DNA of 64,000 nucleotides, taken from contig JAEZTB010000042.1 in the NCBI GenBank assembly GCA_023443745.1, positions 248,001 to 312,000 on the forward strand, written 5' to 3'. A program made the position numbers and the translations under genes. The stretch comes from Bacillota bacterium. Its GTDB lineage: Bacteria > Bacillota > Clostridia > DSM-8532. The notes beneath the pieces were generated by a model. The model did no database searches and had not been told where the DNA came from. It saw only the letters and a list, made by a program, of their open reading frames with translations. Below are positions 10,541-18,019 of the stretch, piece after piece (the stretch's first letter is position 1; each line of letters opens with the position of its first letter).

Positions 10541-10599
10541 ACCATATAATAGCAATATCGGTTTACGTTGCTAAACCGTATAATAGCTATATCGGTTTT
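10541..10599. promoter_or_regulatory. Two tandem copies of a 25-bp palindromic element between the dehydrogenase and kinase genes
   Basis: Copies at 10541-10565 and 10575-10599 are nearly identical (ACC-TATAATAGC-ATATCGGTTT core, 34-bp period). The copy at 10575-10599 is itself an imperfect palindrome, with AAACCG/CGGTTT arms and an ATAGCTAT centre. It overlaps the last codons and stop of the zinc dehydrogenase gene. Possible roles are a repressor operator for an internal promoter of the kinase-isomerase pair, or an RNA processing or termination element. Confidence 0.55.
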
Positions 10600-11852
10600 G
10601 CGTGGCTTAGAAGATAATTTTCCGCTTCCGCGTTCCAAAGCCCGTCGTATTCATCAATAATCTCGGATAGTCTTTTATACAGCGGATCGCTCTCGCCAAG
10701 CCTTTCAAGATCCGCCAGGGCTGTCAGCGGCATATCGATGCCTGTATAGATGAGTTTTTTGCCTCCCGGAATCTTTGGCAGATTCAAGGTTGTTTCAGCA
10801 GCACAGTTCAATCCGCCTATATGTGTGATCATGGGAGCCGGGTTTATGATACCCCTGGCCATTCCATCCAGGGCCATGACCATATCCCGGGTATTTCCGC
10901 CGCTTGTTCCCACCACATGAGTGGCGTTGTAGTGAACATTATAAAAATTGAATTCTGCTGTAAATTCCGGATTATTGGGACCCGCAAAGAAGTTAAGGCA
11001 GCCGTCATGGGATAGGAGTCTGTCCCCCATTTCTACCAGTGGCTTAACAGGAGCAAAAACCATTACATCGTTATAGCCCGTACCGTCGGTTAATTCCATC
11101 AGATAATCATATCCCTGACCAGGAAGGGAAGTATTGACATATAGGAGCCTTACCCCATTTTTCTCCGCTTCCTCCACGGTATAAACGGAGGCCGCTCTTT
11201 TGAGCCGGGCTTCGTCAATATCGGTGACAACCAGAAGGCCTGGTTTCCGTTCACCATGTATGGCATAATCTATAGCTCCCAGTCCCATAGGGCCAACACC
11301 TGCAAGTATAGCCATTTTGCTGTTCTTCGTAAGACCCATGCTATGGTCGTAGCTTCCCTGAACAGTATGATATTGTGCATTAAAAGCTCCTATGATACAG
11401 GACATGGGTTCAGCCAGCGATCCATAGAAAAAGGCGTTTCCCTTATAAGGTAAAAGACAGCCCGATTCCATGACAACATTGGGAAGAACGACATAGGTCG
11501 CATGTCCTCCGATATAGGGAAAGGAGTAGCCGGGAGCTGCATAAGGGTCATGACTTTGGTTGAGAGCCGGTTGAATGGAAAACTTGTCTCCCTTCTTAAA
11601 CTCTTTTTCCCACTTTTCTCCTACTTCCATAATGATTCCACAGAACTCGTGGCCAATAATAACAGGGTTCCGGTCAATATCCAAAGGAACCCGCTTATGA
11701 TCGGAGCCTTGAACAGCCGCCTTATATGAGGACATGCAGATGCTGTCCGATACAATCCGGGCCAGCATTTCATCCTGCTTGATGGGAGGCAATTCAAATT
11801 CTTCCAGCCTTAAATCGTTTTTCCCATAAAGTCTAACTGCTTTGGTTCTCAC
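10587..11852 (-). CDS. Zinc-dependent medium-chain dehydrogenase (L-sorbose-1-phosphate reductase-like)
   Basis: A 421-residue MDR-family alcohol/polyol dehydrogenase. The zinc-site block IIGHEFCGIIMEVGE and the nucleotide-binding stretch LAGVGPMGLGAIDYA are clear, and overall it resembles SorE-type L-sorbose-1-phosphate reductases. The GTG at 11852 has GGGGG seven bases upstream and is preferred over a longer TTG start at 11876. It leads the operon ahead of the kinase and fucI and diverges from the SDR dehydrogenase gene, so it probably acts on a fucose-pathway intermediate or a related polyol phosphate. The true substrate is unknown. Confidence 0.82.
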   Translation of the reverse strand: MRTKAVRLYGKNDLRLEEFELPPIKQDEMLARIVSDSICMSSYKAAVQGSDHKRVPLDIDRNPVIIGHEFCGIIMEVGEKWEKEFKKGDKFSIQPALNQSHDPYAAPGYSFPYIGGHATYVVLPNVVMESGCLLPYKGNAFFYGSLAEPMSCIIGAFNAQYHTVQGSYDHSMGLTKNSKMAILAGVGPMGLGAIDYAIHGERKPGLLVVTDIDEARLKRAASVYTVEEAEKNGVRLLYVNTSLPGQGYDYLMELTDGTGYNDVMVFAPVKPLVEMGDRLLSHDGCLNFFAGPNNPEFTAEFNFYNVHYNATHVVGTSGGNTRDMVMALDGMARGIINPAPMITHIGGLNCAAETTLNLPKIPGGKKLIYTGIDMPLTALADLERLGESDPLYKRLSEIIDEYDGLWNAEAENYLLSHAKPI

Positions 11853-11895
11853 AATTGTACCCCCATAATTAACCAATCATGCTATTTCCAGTTTG

Positions 11896-11940
11896 ATCAT
11901 ACCATATTTCATTTGGCAAATCAACATATATCAACATATA
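11896..11940 (-). promoter_or_regulatory. Sigma-A promoter with tandem 10-bp repeat over the -35 (fucose operon)
   Basis: On the minus strand, TTGATT (11919-11924) and TATGAT (11896-11901) are 17 bp apart. The plus-strand decamer TCAACATATA is repeated exactly at 11921-11930 and 11931-11940, overlapping the -35. A related ACATATAACAAC lies at 11955-11966. These repeats are good candidates for the operator of the DeoR-type regulator encoded at 14144. Confidence 0.6.
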
Positions 11941-12020
11941 TTTATTATATATAGACATATAACAACATTAATAATATAATAAAACTTAATAAAATCAACA
12001 ATGCATTAGGGGGAACCTTT

Positions 12021-12806
12021 ATGTGTCAGAGGTTAAAGGATCAGGTCGCCATTGTAACAGGAGGAGCACAGGGCTTGGGAGAGGCCTTGGTCCGTCGGTT
12101 GGATCAGGAGGGCTGCTCAGTGGTAGTGGCCGATATCAATTTTGAGGCAGCACAAAGGGTGGCTCAATCTCTTACCCGTGCTTTTGCATTTCAAATAGAT
12201 ATCTGCGAAGAGCAACAAGCCGAAGCTATGGTAGAAGCAGCAATTCGAACATTCGGCAGGGTTGATTTGCTGGTTTGCAACGCCGCCATTCTTATTGCTA
12301 AAGCTGTTGTTGATTTTCCGGCAGAGCAATGGAGAAAAATGATAGATGTCAACCTCATCGGATATTTTAATTGTGCGAAAGCGGCAGCTAAGGCCATGAT
12401 ACACCAGAGAAGCGGCAATATCATACAGATTAACAGCAAGTCAGGGAAAAAAGGCTCCTATAAGAATTCAGCCTATGCGACAGCCAAGTTTGGCGGTATT
12501 GGCTTTACTCAAAGCCTTGCCCTGGAGCTTGCCGAATATGGTATACGCGTCAACGCCATCTGCCCGGGAAACCTTTTAAATTCTCCCCTTTGGAACCAGG
12601 GCCCCAACTGCTTGTTTAAACAATATGCAAAGAATCAGGGCATCACTGAAGAAGAGGTCCGGCAAAAATACTTGAATCAGGTTCCCTTAAGAAGAAGCTG
12701 TGAGTATGACGATATCGCAAATGTCATGATTTTTCTCGCTTCAAGCGAAGCAAGCTACATGACCGGCCAGGCTATTAACGTAACCGGCGGTCAAGAAATG
12801 CGATAA
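12021..12806 (+). CDS. SDR-family dehydrogenase (sorbitol-6-phosphate dehydrogenase-like)
   Basis: A 261-residue short-chain dehydrogenase with the NAD(P)-binding TGGAQGLGEA, the NAA motif in LVCNAAI, the catalytic Ser in INSKSGKKG and the YATAK (YxxxK) pair. The C-terminus INVTGGQEMR and the GNLLNSPLW block match SrlD-type sorbitol-6-phosphate 2-dehydrogenases. The ATG follows AGGGGG. It is divergent from the zinc dehydrogenase and 12 bp upstream of the PHP gene, so it belongs to the fucose-type locus. It may reduce or oxidise a ketose phosphate, but no sorbitol transporter is present. Confidence 0.87.
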   Translation: MCQRLKDQVAIVTGGAQGLGEALVRRLDQEGCSVVVADINFEAAQRVAQSLTRAFAFQIDICEEQQAEAMVEAAIRTFGRVDLLVCNAAILIAKAVVDFPAEQWRKMIDVNLIGYFNCAKAAAKAMIHQRSGNIIQINSKSGKKGSYKNSAYATAKFGGIGFTQSLALELAEYGIRVNAICPGNLLNSPLWNQGPNCLFKQYAKNQGITEEEVRQKYLNQVPLRRSCEYDDIANVMIFLASSEASYMTGQAINVTGGQEMR

Positions 12807-12818
12807 AGAGGTTTTTGA

Positions 12819-14090
12819 ATGGATCATATTGATGAGACCAATAGCCGCCTTGCGGCTCTGATGGAGTCATTGGCCAAAATCGGGCCTGACGAACTTAAAA
12901 AGCCCATACTAAGTAGGGATGTCAATAATCATATCCATACCACCTATTCCTTTTCACCCTATTCTCCGTCTGAGGCAGTCTGGAGGGCTTTTCAAGCCGG
13001 ACTGTGCACAGCCGGCCTCATTGACCATGATACCATAGGCGGAGCATGGGAATTTATTAATGCAGGGAAGCTTGTAGGTATAGGAACTACAGTAGGGGTT
13101 GAATGCCGGGCCGATTTTTCCCGAACAAGGCTTTCCGGAAGGCAAATCAATAATCCCGACCAGGCTTCTGTCGCTTATGTCGTCATACACGGCATTCCGC
13201 ACACCCAGTTGGACAGGGTCACAGTCTACATGAAGCCCTTTAACATACAGCGTAATATCCGCAACATAAAAATGATTGAAAGATTAAGAAAAATACTAGC
13301 GCCCATGTCCATATCCATGAATTATGAAGATGATGTTCTGCCCCTGTCCCTATTTCACCAGGGCGGTACCGTAACAGAGCGGCACATTTTATTTGCGCTT
13401 TCATTAAAGCTAATGGAGCAATTCGGTAAAGGTGAACCCCTTCTTTATTTTTTAAGACATCATCTAAAACTGAAAATTTCCCCTGGATCAGAAAGCCTGC
13501 TCATGGATGAGCAAAACCCTTATTATGCCTACGATTTACTGAGTCCCTTAAAGAGCGGTCTATTGCCCAGGTTTTATATCAATGCCGATAAGGAATGTCC
13601 TGATATTCTAGATTTAATCAACTTTACAAAGAGTATCGGGGCAATTATGGCCTACGCCTATTTAGGCGATGTTGACGAATCGATAACCGGTGATAAAACG
13701 AAAAACAGTTTTGAAGACTCCTATTTAGATTTACTTTTTGATGAAATCAAAAGCCTTGGTTTTCAAGCTGTAACCTATATGCCTTCCCGCAACACATACC
13801 TTCAGCTTAAGAAGGTAATGGCTTTATGCAACCATTATGGGCTCATGCAAATCAGCGGCGAGGATATTAATTCACCGCGCCAGTCCTTTGTCTGTCTCTC
13901 TCAAAGAGATGATTCCTACAAGCATCTTTATGACACAGCTTGGGCGCTCATCGGCCATGAAACAGCCGCAACCCGGAATTTAGACCTTGGTATGTTTTCA
14001 ACACAAACCCAACTCAAATACCCGGATCTTCAAGAACGAATCAACATATTTAAAGATATTGGGCTAAAAACTGTTGAAAACCGACACTAA
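12819..14090 (+). CDS. PHP-domain metal-dependent phosphoesterase-like protein
   Basis: A 423-residue protein with PHP metal-ligand motifs: HIHTTYS near residue 31, LIDHDTIGG and GVECRAD. The PHP superfamily includes histidinol-phosphatase and nucleotide-sugar or phosphate-ester hydrolases. The C-terminal half is family-specific and I cannot assign a substrate. It follows the SDR gene at 12 bp spacing, with AAAGAGG upstream of its ATG, and precedes the DeoR regulator. In this sugar-phosphate locus a phosphatase or deglycosylation step is plausible. It is unusual in a fucose locus and may mark a variant pathway. Confidence 0.75.
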   Translation: MDHIDETNSRLAALMESLAKIGPDELKKPILSRDVNNHIHTTYSFSPYSPSEAVWRAFQAGLCTAGLIDHDTIGGAWEFINAGKLVGIGTTVGVECRADFSRTRLSGRQINNPDQASVAYVVIHGIPHTQLDRVTVYMKPFNIQRNIRNIKMIERLRKILAPMSISMNYEDDVLPLSLFHQGGTVTERHILFALSLKLMEQFGKGEPLLYFLRHHLKLKISPGSESLLMDEQNPYYAYDLLSPLKSGLLPRFYINADKECPDILDLINFTKSIGAIMAYAYLGDVDESITGDKTKNSFEDSYLDLLFDEIKSLGFQAVTYMPSRNTYLQLKKVMALCNHYGLMQISGEDINSPRQSFVCLSQRDDSYKHLYDTAWALIGHETAATRNLDLGMFSTQTQLKYPDLQERINIFKDIGLKTVENRH

Positions 14091-14143
14091 ATAGGTACAA
14101 TGGAAGAGAGTCATTATCGCGAACCTTTAGGAGATGATTATTT

Positions 14144-14905
14144 TTGCTGGGAGTTGAAAGAAGAAACGCCATTCTGGCACTTCTGAACGAAAAACGTAGT
14201 GTTTTGGTGCCTGAACTGGCACAGATGTTTGCAGTTACGGAAGAGACCATAAGAAGGGATCTGAAGCATCTTGAGAGTAAGGGGGTCCTTTATCGCACCC
14301 ATGGCGGAGCCGTATTGACCGATGATACAAAAATAGAGGCGCCTCTGGAAATCAGAGAAGGTATTAATGTTACCGGCAAGGACGCTATTGGCAGATATGC
14401 CGCCGGTCTGGTTGAGGATTATGATACGATTTTTTTAGATGCCAGTACCTCTGCCCTTTATGTGGCCAAGCATATTAAAGACAAAAAGGGGCTTACCGTC
14501 ATCACCAATGCCGAGAGAATTATTTTTGAGTTGTCCGGCGTGCAGGATATCACGCTGATATGCAGCGGCGGAAGCTTAAGAAAAAGCAGTCTTTCCTATG
14601 TGGGCCGCCATACCGAAGATGCAATCAAGAATTATTTTGCCAATAAGCTTTTCTTTTCCTGCAAAGGCTTTTCGCCAAAAAGAGGCTTGACTGATTCCAA
14701 TGAACAGGAATCGGAAATCAGAAAAACCATGCTCCAATGCTCAGAAAAGGTCGTCTTCTTATGCGACCATACAAAATTTGATAAGGTAGGCTTTGTTCAG
14801 ACTGCGAAAGTGGAAGATGTCGATCTCATTATTATCGATTCGGCCCCTCCTGCCGAATGGGACGAATTCTTGAGCGAAAATGCGTCAAAAATGATTCAAA
14901 TATAG
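14144..14905 (+). CDS. DeoR-family transcriptional repressor
   Basis: About 253 residues. The N-terminal winged helix-turn-helix has the DeoR signature (ELAQMFAVTEETIRRDLKHL and YRTHGGA), and the C-terminal DeoRC domain senses a phosphorylated sugar (FLDASTS, VITNA and FLCDHTKFD). The start is a TTG at 14144 with AGGAG ten bases upstream; the ATG at 14134 is out of frame. It is the last gene of the divergent SDR-PHP unit and most likely controls both arms of the fucose locus, with the TCAACATATA repeats as candidate operator. Confidence 0.9.
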   Translation: MLGVERRNAILALLNEKRSVLVPELAQMFAVTEETIRRDLKHLESKGVLYRTHGGAVLTDDTKIEAPLEIREGINVTGKDAIGRYAAGLVEDYDTIFLDASTSALYVAKHIKDKKGLTVITNAERIIFELSGVQDITLICSGGSLRKSSLSYVGRHTEDAIKNYFANKLFFSCKGFSPKRGLTDSNEQESEIRKTMLQCSEKVVFLCDHTKFDKVGFVQTAKVEDVDLIIIDSAPPAEWDEFLSENASKMIQI

Positions 14906-14945
14906 CAGAGGTGCATTCTCAATTGGGAGCCTTGTTGATTTTAAG

Positions 14946-14973
14946 AAGAAAAGTGGCTGACGCCACTTTTCTT
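14946..14973. terminator. Bidirectional terminator between the deoR-type gene and the CE7 esterase gene
   Basis: A perfect 12-bp stem, AAGAAAAGTGGC (14946-14957) with GCCACTTTTCTT (14962-14973), and a TGAC loop. T-rich tails on both strands. Confidence 0.92.
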
Positions 14974-15002
14974 TTAAAACTCTATAATCCAGAGGATCTA
15001 GC

Positions 15003-15962
15003 TTACAGTCCGCGCATAAATTGGTAGGTTTCATCTGAGAAGCCTGGCAGGTTTTCATGGCCAAAATCCGGATAGATGGACATTTGCTTGGGCGCCGTAA
15101 TCTTATTATAGGCCGCAAACTGAGTGGATGGTGGGCAAACAACATCCATCAACCCTGTAGCCATTAAAACCTCGCCCTTAATCCTTTTTACAAGATTCTG
15201 CAAGTCTATGTAGCCTAATTTCATGAAGATTTCATCCTCACGCTTGTGCTGGGGATCAAAGTGCCTGAAATACTGACTGAGCTCTTCATAGGCATTTTTC
15301 GCCAGATCCATTTTCCACACCCTTTTATAGTCGCAAAGAAAGGGGTAAACAGGGGCCAATCGTTTGATTCTCGGCTCCAGGCAGGCACAGGCAAGGGTCA
15401 GGGCTCCGCCCTGTGAGCCTCCCATGGCTCCGACCCGTGTTTCGTCAACCTCGGGCATTGACATGATGATGGCTGCCAATTGAGCAGTATCAAGGAAGAT
15501 ATGCCTGAACAGAAGGTTTTCCGGCTTATCATCCAGTCCGCGTATGATATGCCCTCTAAGCGTATTTCCTACAACTCCGCCAACATCCTCCGACTTGCCG
15601 CCCTGACCCCGAGCGTCCATAGCAGCAACCGAATAACCGTTTGCCACAAAGCTTAATTTGTCGGTCCAGTCCCCGGCACTTCCTGAATAGCCGTGAAACT
15701 GCAAAATAGCCGGATGAGGCTCACTTACATTTTTAGGACGCAGATATTTGGCATGTATTCTGGCTCCGCGAACTCCCGTAAAGTAAAGATCGAAACAGTC
15801 TGCAAAGGGTACCTGGAAATCGCTTTTGATCAGCTCAACTTGAGGATCAACTGATTTCATCTCTGTAAGGGCGGCTTCCCAATAGGCATCAATATCCTCG
15901 GGACATGGGCTGATTCCCCTATATACCTTTAGTTCCTCCAGAGGCATGTCTATCATTGGCAT
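15003..15962 (-). CDS. CE7 carbohydrate esterase (acetyl xylan esterase/cephalosporin-C deacetylase)
   Basis: A 319-residue alpha/beta-hydrolase that removes acetyl groups from xylo-oligosaccharides and other acetylated sugars; it is cytosolic, with no signal peptide. The family RGQGG motif is present in AMDARGQGG, the nucleophile elbow is GGSQGG, and the C-terminal HE of FGHENL supplies the catalytic His. The ATG at 15962 follows GGAGG. It ends at a shared terminator with the DeoR gene. A second CE7 gene lies at 23415. Confidence 0.92.
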   Translation of the reverse strand: MPMIDMPLEELKVYRGISPCPEDIDAYWEAALTEMKSVDPQVELIKSDFQVPFADCFDLYFTGVRGARIHAKYLRPKNVSEPHPAILQFHGYSGSAGDWTDKLSFVANGYSVAAMDARGQGGKSEDVGGVVGNTLRGHIIRGLDDKPENLLFRHIFLDTAQLAAIIMSMPEVDETRVGAMGGSQGGALTLACACLEPRIKRLAPVYPFLCDYKRVWKMDLAKNAYEELSQYFRHFDPQHKREDEIFMKLGYIDLQNLVKRIKGEVLMATGLMDVVCPPSTQFAAYNKITAPKQMSIYPDFGHENLPGFSDETYQFMRGL

Positions 15963-16044
15963 ATAAAACGTTCCTCCATCTGTAAAAAGATTTTGTTTTT
16001 ATTTCTATTTTATGTGCATTATTGCTTTTATGCAAACCCTTTTA

Positions 16045-16989
16045 TCAGACTACTAAATGCCCTCTCTTTTCGGCAACTGTAATGGTTGCTTCTATGCCAG
16101 AGTTAAACTGAAGGTAGTCATTTTCAATGCCGTCACTGAATATCACTCCGTTTTCCGGCATTTGGGATAATATCTTAAGAGGGCTCCCTTTGGTTACTTT
16201 TCCAAAGACAATATCAGCTTTAGATGTTTTGCTTGGAAAAGGCTCACGCACAGAAAAATATAAATAATCGATATTCCACGGTAAGCTTCTTTCCTGCTGT
16301 ACCTTGATTTTCTTATCCGAGATTCCGTTTACAATGTTCGCAGCGCCGGCAAGTATACTCTTAAGCCAGCCGGTTGAACCAAGTCCTGTTGATACAATAA
16401 TTCCGCTTGAGGACTGATATTCATGCCGATTTCCCAATTGAATAAGATATCTTGAAGATACATGCGTCCTTTGTCCGATAAAGAGGTCATTAACCGCGTA
16501 AATAGTCTGCCCGTCATTTAAAGCAGCTTTTGCCATAGAAACTTCTTTAACCTGTCTTCTCTTTTTTAGAACATCCTGGACGATGAGCTTCAAATCAGCG
16601 ATTGTGAAAGGAAGCAACACGCCATCCCATCTGGCAGGGTCCGGATTTACTCCGATGAGCATCTGGTTTGAAAGATACTTTAAAGTATTTGCTACAAGCC
16701 CATCCTGGCCTATAACCACTACAATATCATGATCTCCGAATATGAAATTGGGCACATATTCTCTGTCAACAACCTGAACCCTCCCAAGTGCCTCCAGCTG
16801 GCTATGAGCTTCTGATATAGCCTTCTTATACTGTTTGTCTTCGGAAATATAATCTGAAAAATCACTGCCCATATGTTCGATATAAAACTTAGCCTGAGCT
16901 ATGGTGTTATACCTTGTAATTAAATCTTCAAGTCTTGTTCTTCTTTTAATCAAGACGATCTTATTTTCAGTTAATCTTTCCATTATCAT
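16045..16989 (-). CDS. Divergent NAD(+)/diacylglycerol-type kinase (NAD-kinase-like)
   Basis: A 314-residue protein of the NAD-kinase superfamily. Canonical NAD kinases have GGDGT; here the motif reads GQDGL at residues 94-98, keeping the Asp but losing the second Gly and the Thr. The second motif (ND at about 167-168, usually NE) and the substrate loop STGLGSTGW (about 200-208) are recognisable. So the fold is clear, but whether it phosphorylates NAD is open. It is last of the six-gene operon, and its ATG overlaps the SPFH gene stop by 4 bp. Confidence 0.78.
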   Translation of the reverse strand: MIMERLTENKIVLIKRRTRLEDLITRYNTIAQAKFYIEHMGSDFSDYISEDKQYKKAISEAHSQLEALGRVQVVDREYVPNFIFGDHDIVVVIGQDGLVANTLKYLSNQMLIGVNPDPARWDGVLLPFTIADLKLIVQDVLKKRRQVKEVSMAKAALNDGQTIYAVNDLFIGQRTHVSSRYLIQLGNRHEYQSSSGIIVSTGLGSTGWLKSILAGAANIVNGISDKKIKVQQERSLPWNIDYLYFSVREPFPSKTSKADIVFGKVTKGSPLKILSQMPENGVIFSDGIENDYLQFNSGIEATITVAEKRGHLVV

Positions 16990-18005
16990 TTTGATTCCTT
17001 CATCAATGCCTGAAGCAGATCAGGTGATATGTTAAGCTGGCCTATCTGTCCCGCTTTTTCCGCCAACTCCTGGAATGCTATTGCAATAAGTTTATTGGGT
17101 TGCATACCTATGCTTGCAAGTGACTGTATGACATTTGGGTCTATTCCTTCCAAGGCCTTCATTACTGCAGATAACTCATAGGCTTTTGCATCAGCTTCCG
17201 CCTTTGAATTCTGGACTGTGAGCTCAATAAGGTCTTTTCGCTTTTCCTCCAGAGTCGTTTCAAAATGCATCTGTTCCCCTTTAAGTTGATTCTGCTTCTG
17301 CTGTACAGCTCTTTCTGCCTCTAATTGAGTTTCTCTTACCTGTTTTTTCTTGGTTTCAATTGCTATCTCTGTATTGAACTCGTTTTCCTTCACACGTCTT
17401 TCCTGCTCAATAGATGCATTTCGTCTTTCATAAATAGCCTCATCAGCTTTTTTAAGGATCTGCTCCCTCGCTTGTGCTTCCAGAGCTCTGGCAGTCTCCT
17501 TATTCGGAAGGATGGCAAGAATTGAAAGGCCTAATATCTCTATCCCAAGAAGATTGATTTCTTCATTTGCCCTGATTTCTTTTAGTATCCCCTGCGCCAG
17601 AACCTCGCTGGATTTAATGGCATCCTTTAACTGTAAGCCTTCGAGTGTTTTCTTTGTCAGTACTTTTACTATGTTTATAACTCTTTGTGGCAGCTTTTGA
17701 GGATCGTCAGAGGCATATCCCTTCCCTCTCATATCAAGCGTATAGTTGAGAAGGCCTGCGATCTTCTTCCGGTCAACTATCCTGAATGTTATCTGTCCTT
17801 GAACCGTCACAGTTTGAAAGTCTGATGTAACTTCCTCAAAAATAAAAGGTGCATCTACACTTCCTACCGGAACAACAACAATTGACGTAGTGGGAGCATA
17901 ATAATAAAACGATATTCCTGCACCTTCCTTTACTATTTTACCGTTCCTGTACTTTAGGACATAGTCACTTGGCTGGAATTTAATAAATCTGAAACCAAAC
18001 ATCAT
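16986..18005 (-). CDS. SPFH/Band 7 domain protein with a long coiled coil
   Basis: A 339-residue prohibitin/stomatin-like scaffold protein. The SPFH domain occupies roughly residues 10-180. A highly charged coiled coil (about 180-275, rich in E/K/R/Q) and a C-terminal Gly/Leu segment follow. Unlike most SPFH proteins it has no N-terminal membrane helix, so it may form a soluble or peripheral assembly. It lies between the methyltransferase and the NAD-kinase-like gene, tightly spaced or overlapping with both. Its partner role in NAD metabolism is unknown; forming a ring or filament that organises the other proteins is an inference. Confidence 0.85.
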   Translation of the reverse strand: MMFGFRFIKFQPSDYVLKYRNGKIVKEGAGISFYYYAPTTSIVVVPVGSVDAPFIFEEVTSDFQTVTVQGQITFRIVDRKKIAGLLNYTLDMRGKGYASDDPQKLPQRVINIVKVLTKKTLEGLQLKDAIKSSEVLAQGILKEIRANEEINLLGIEILGLSILAILPNKETARALEAQAREQILKKADEAIYERRNASIEQERRVKENEFNTEIAIETKKKQVRETQLEAERAVQQKQNQLKGEQMHFETTLEEKRKDLIELTVQNSKAEADAKAYELSAVMKALEGIDPNVIQSLASIGMQPNKLIAIAFQELAEKAGQIGQLNISPDLLQALMKESK

Positions 18006-18019
18006 TAATCCCCCTTTAA

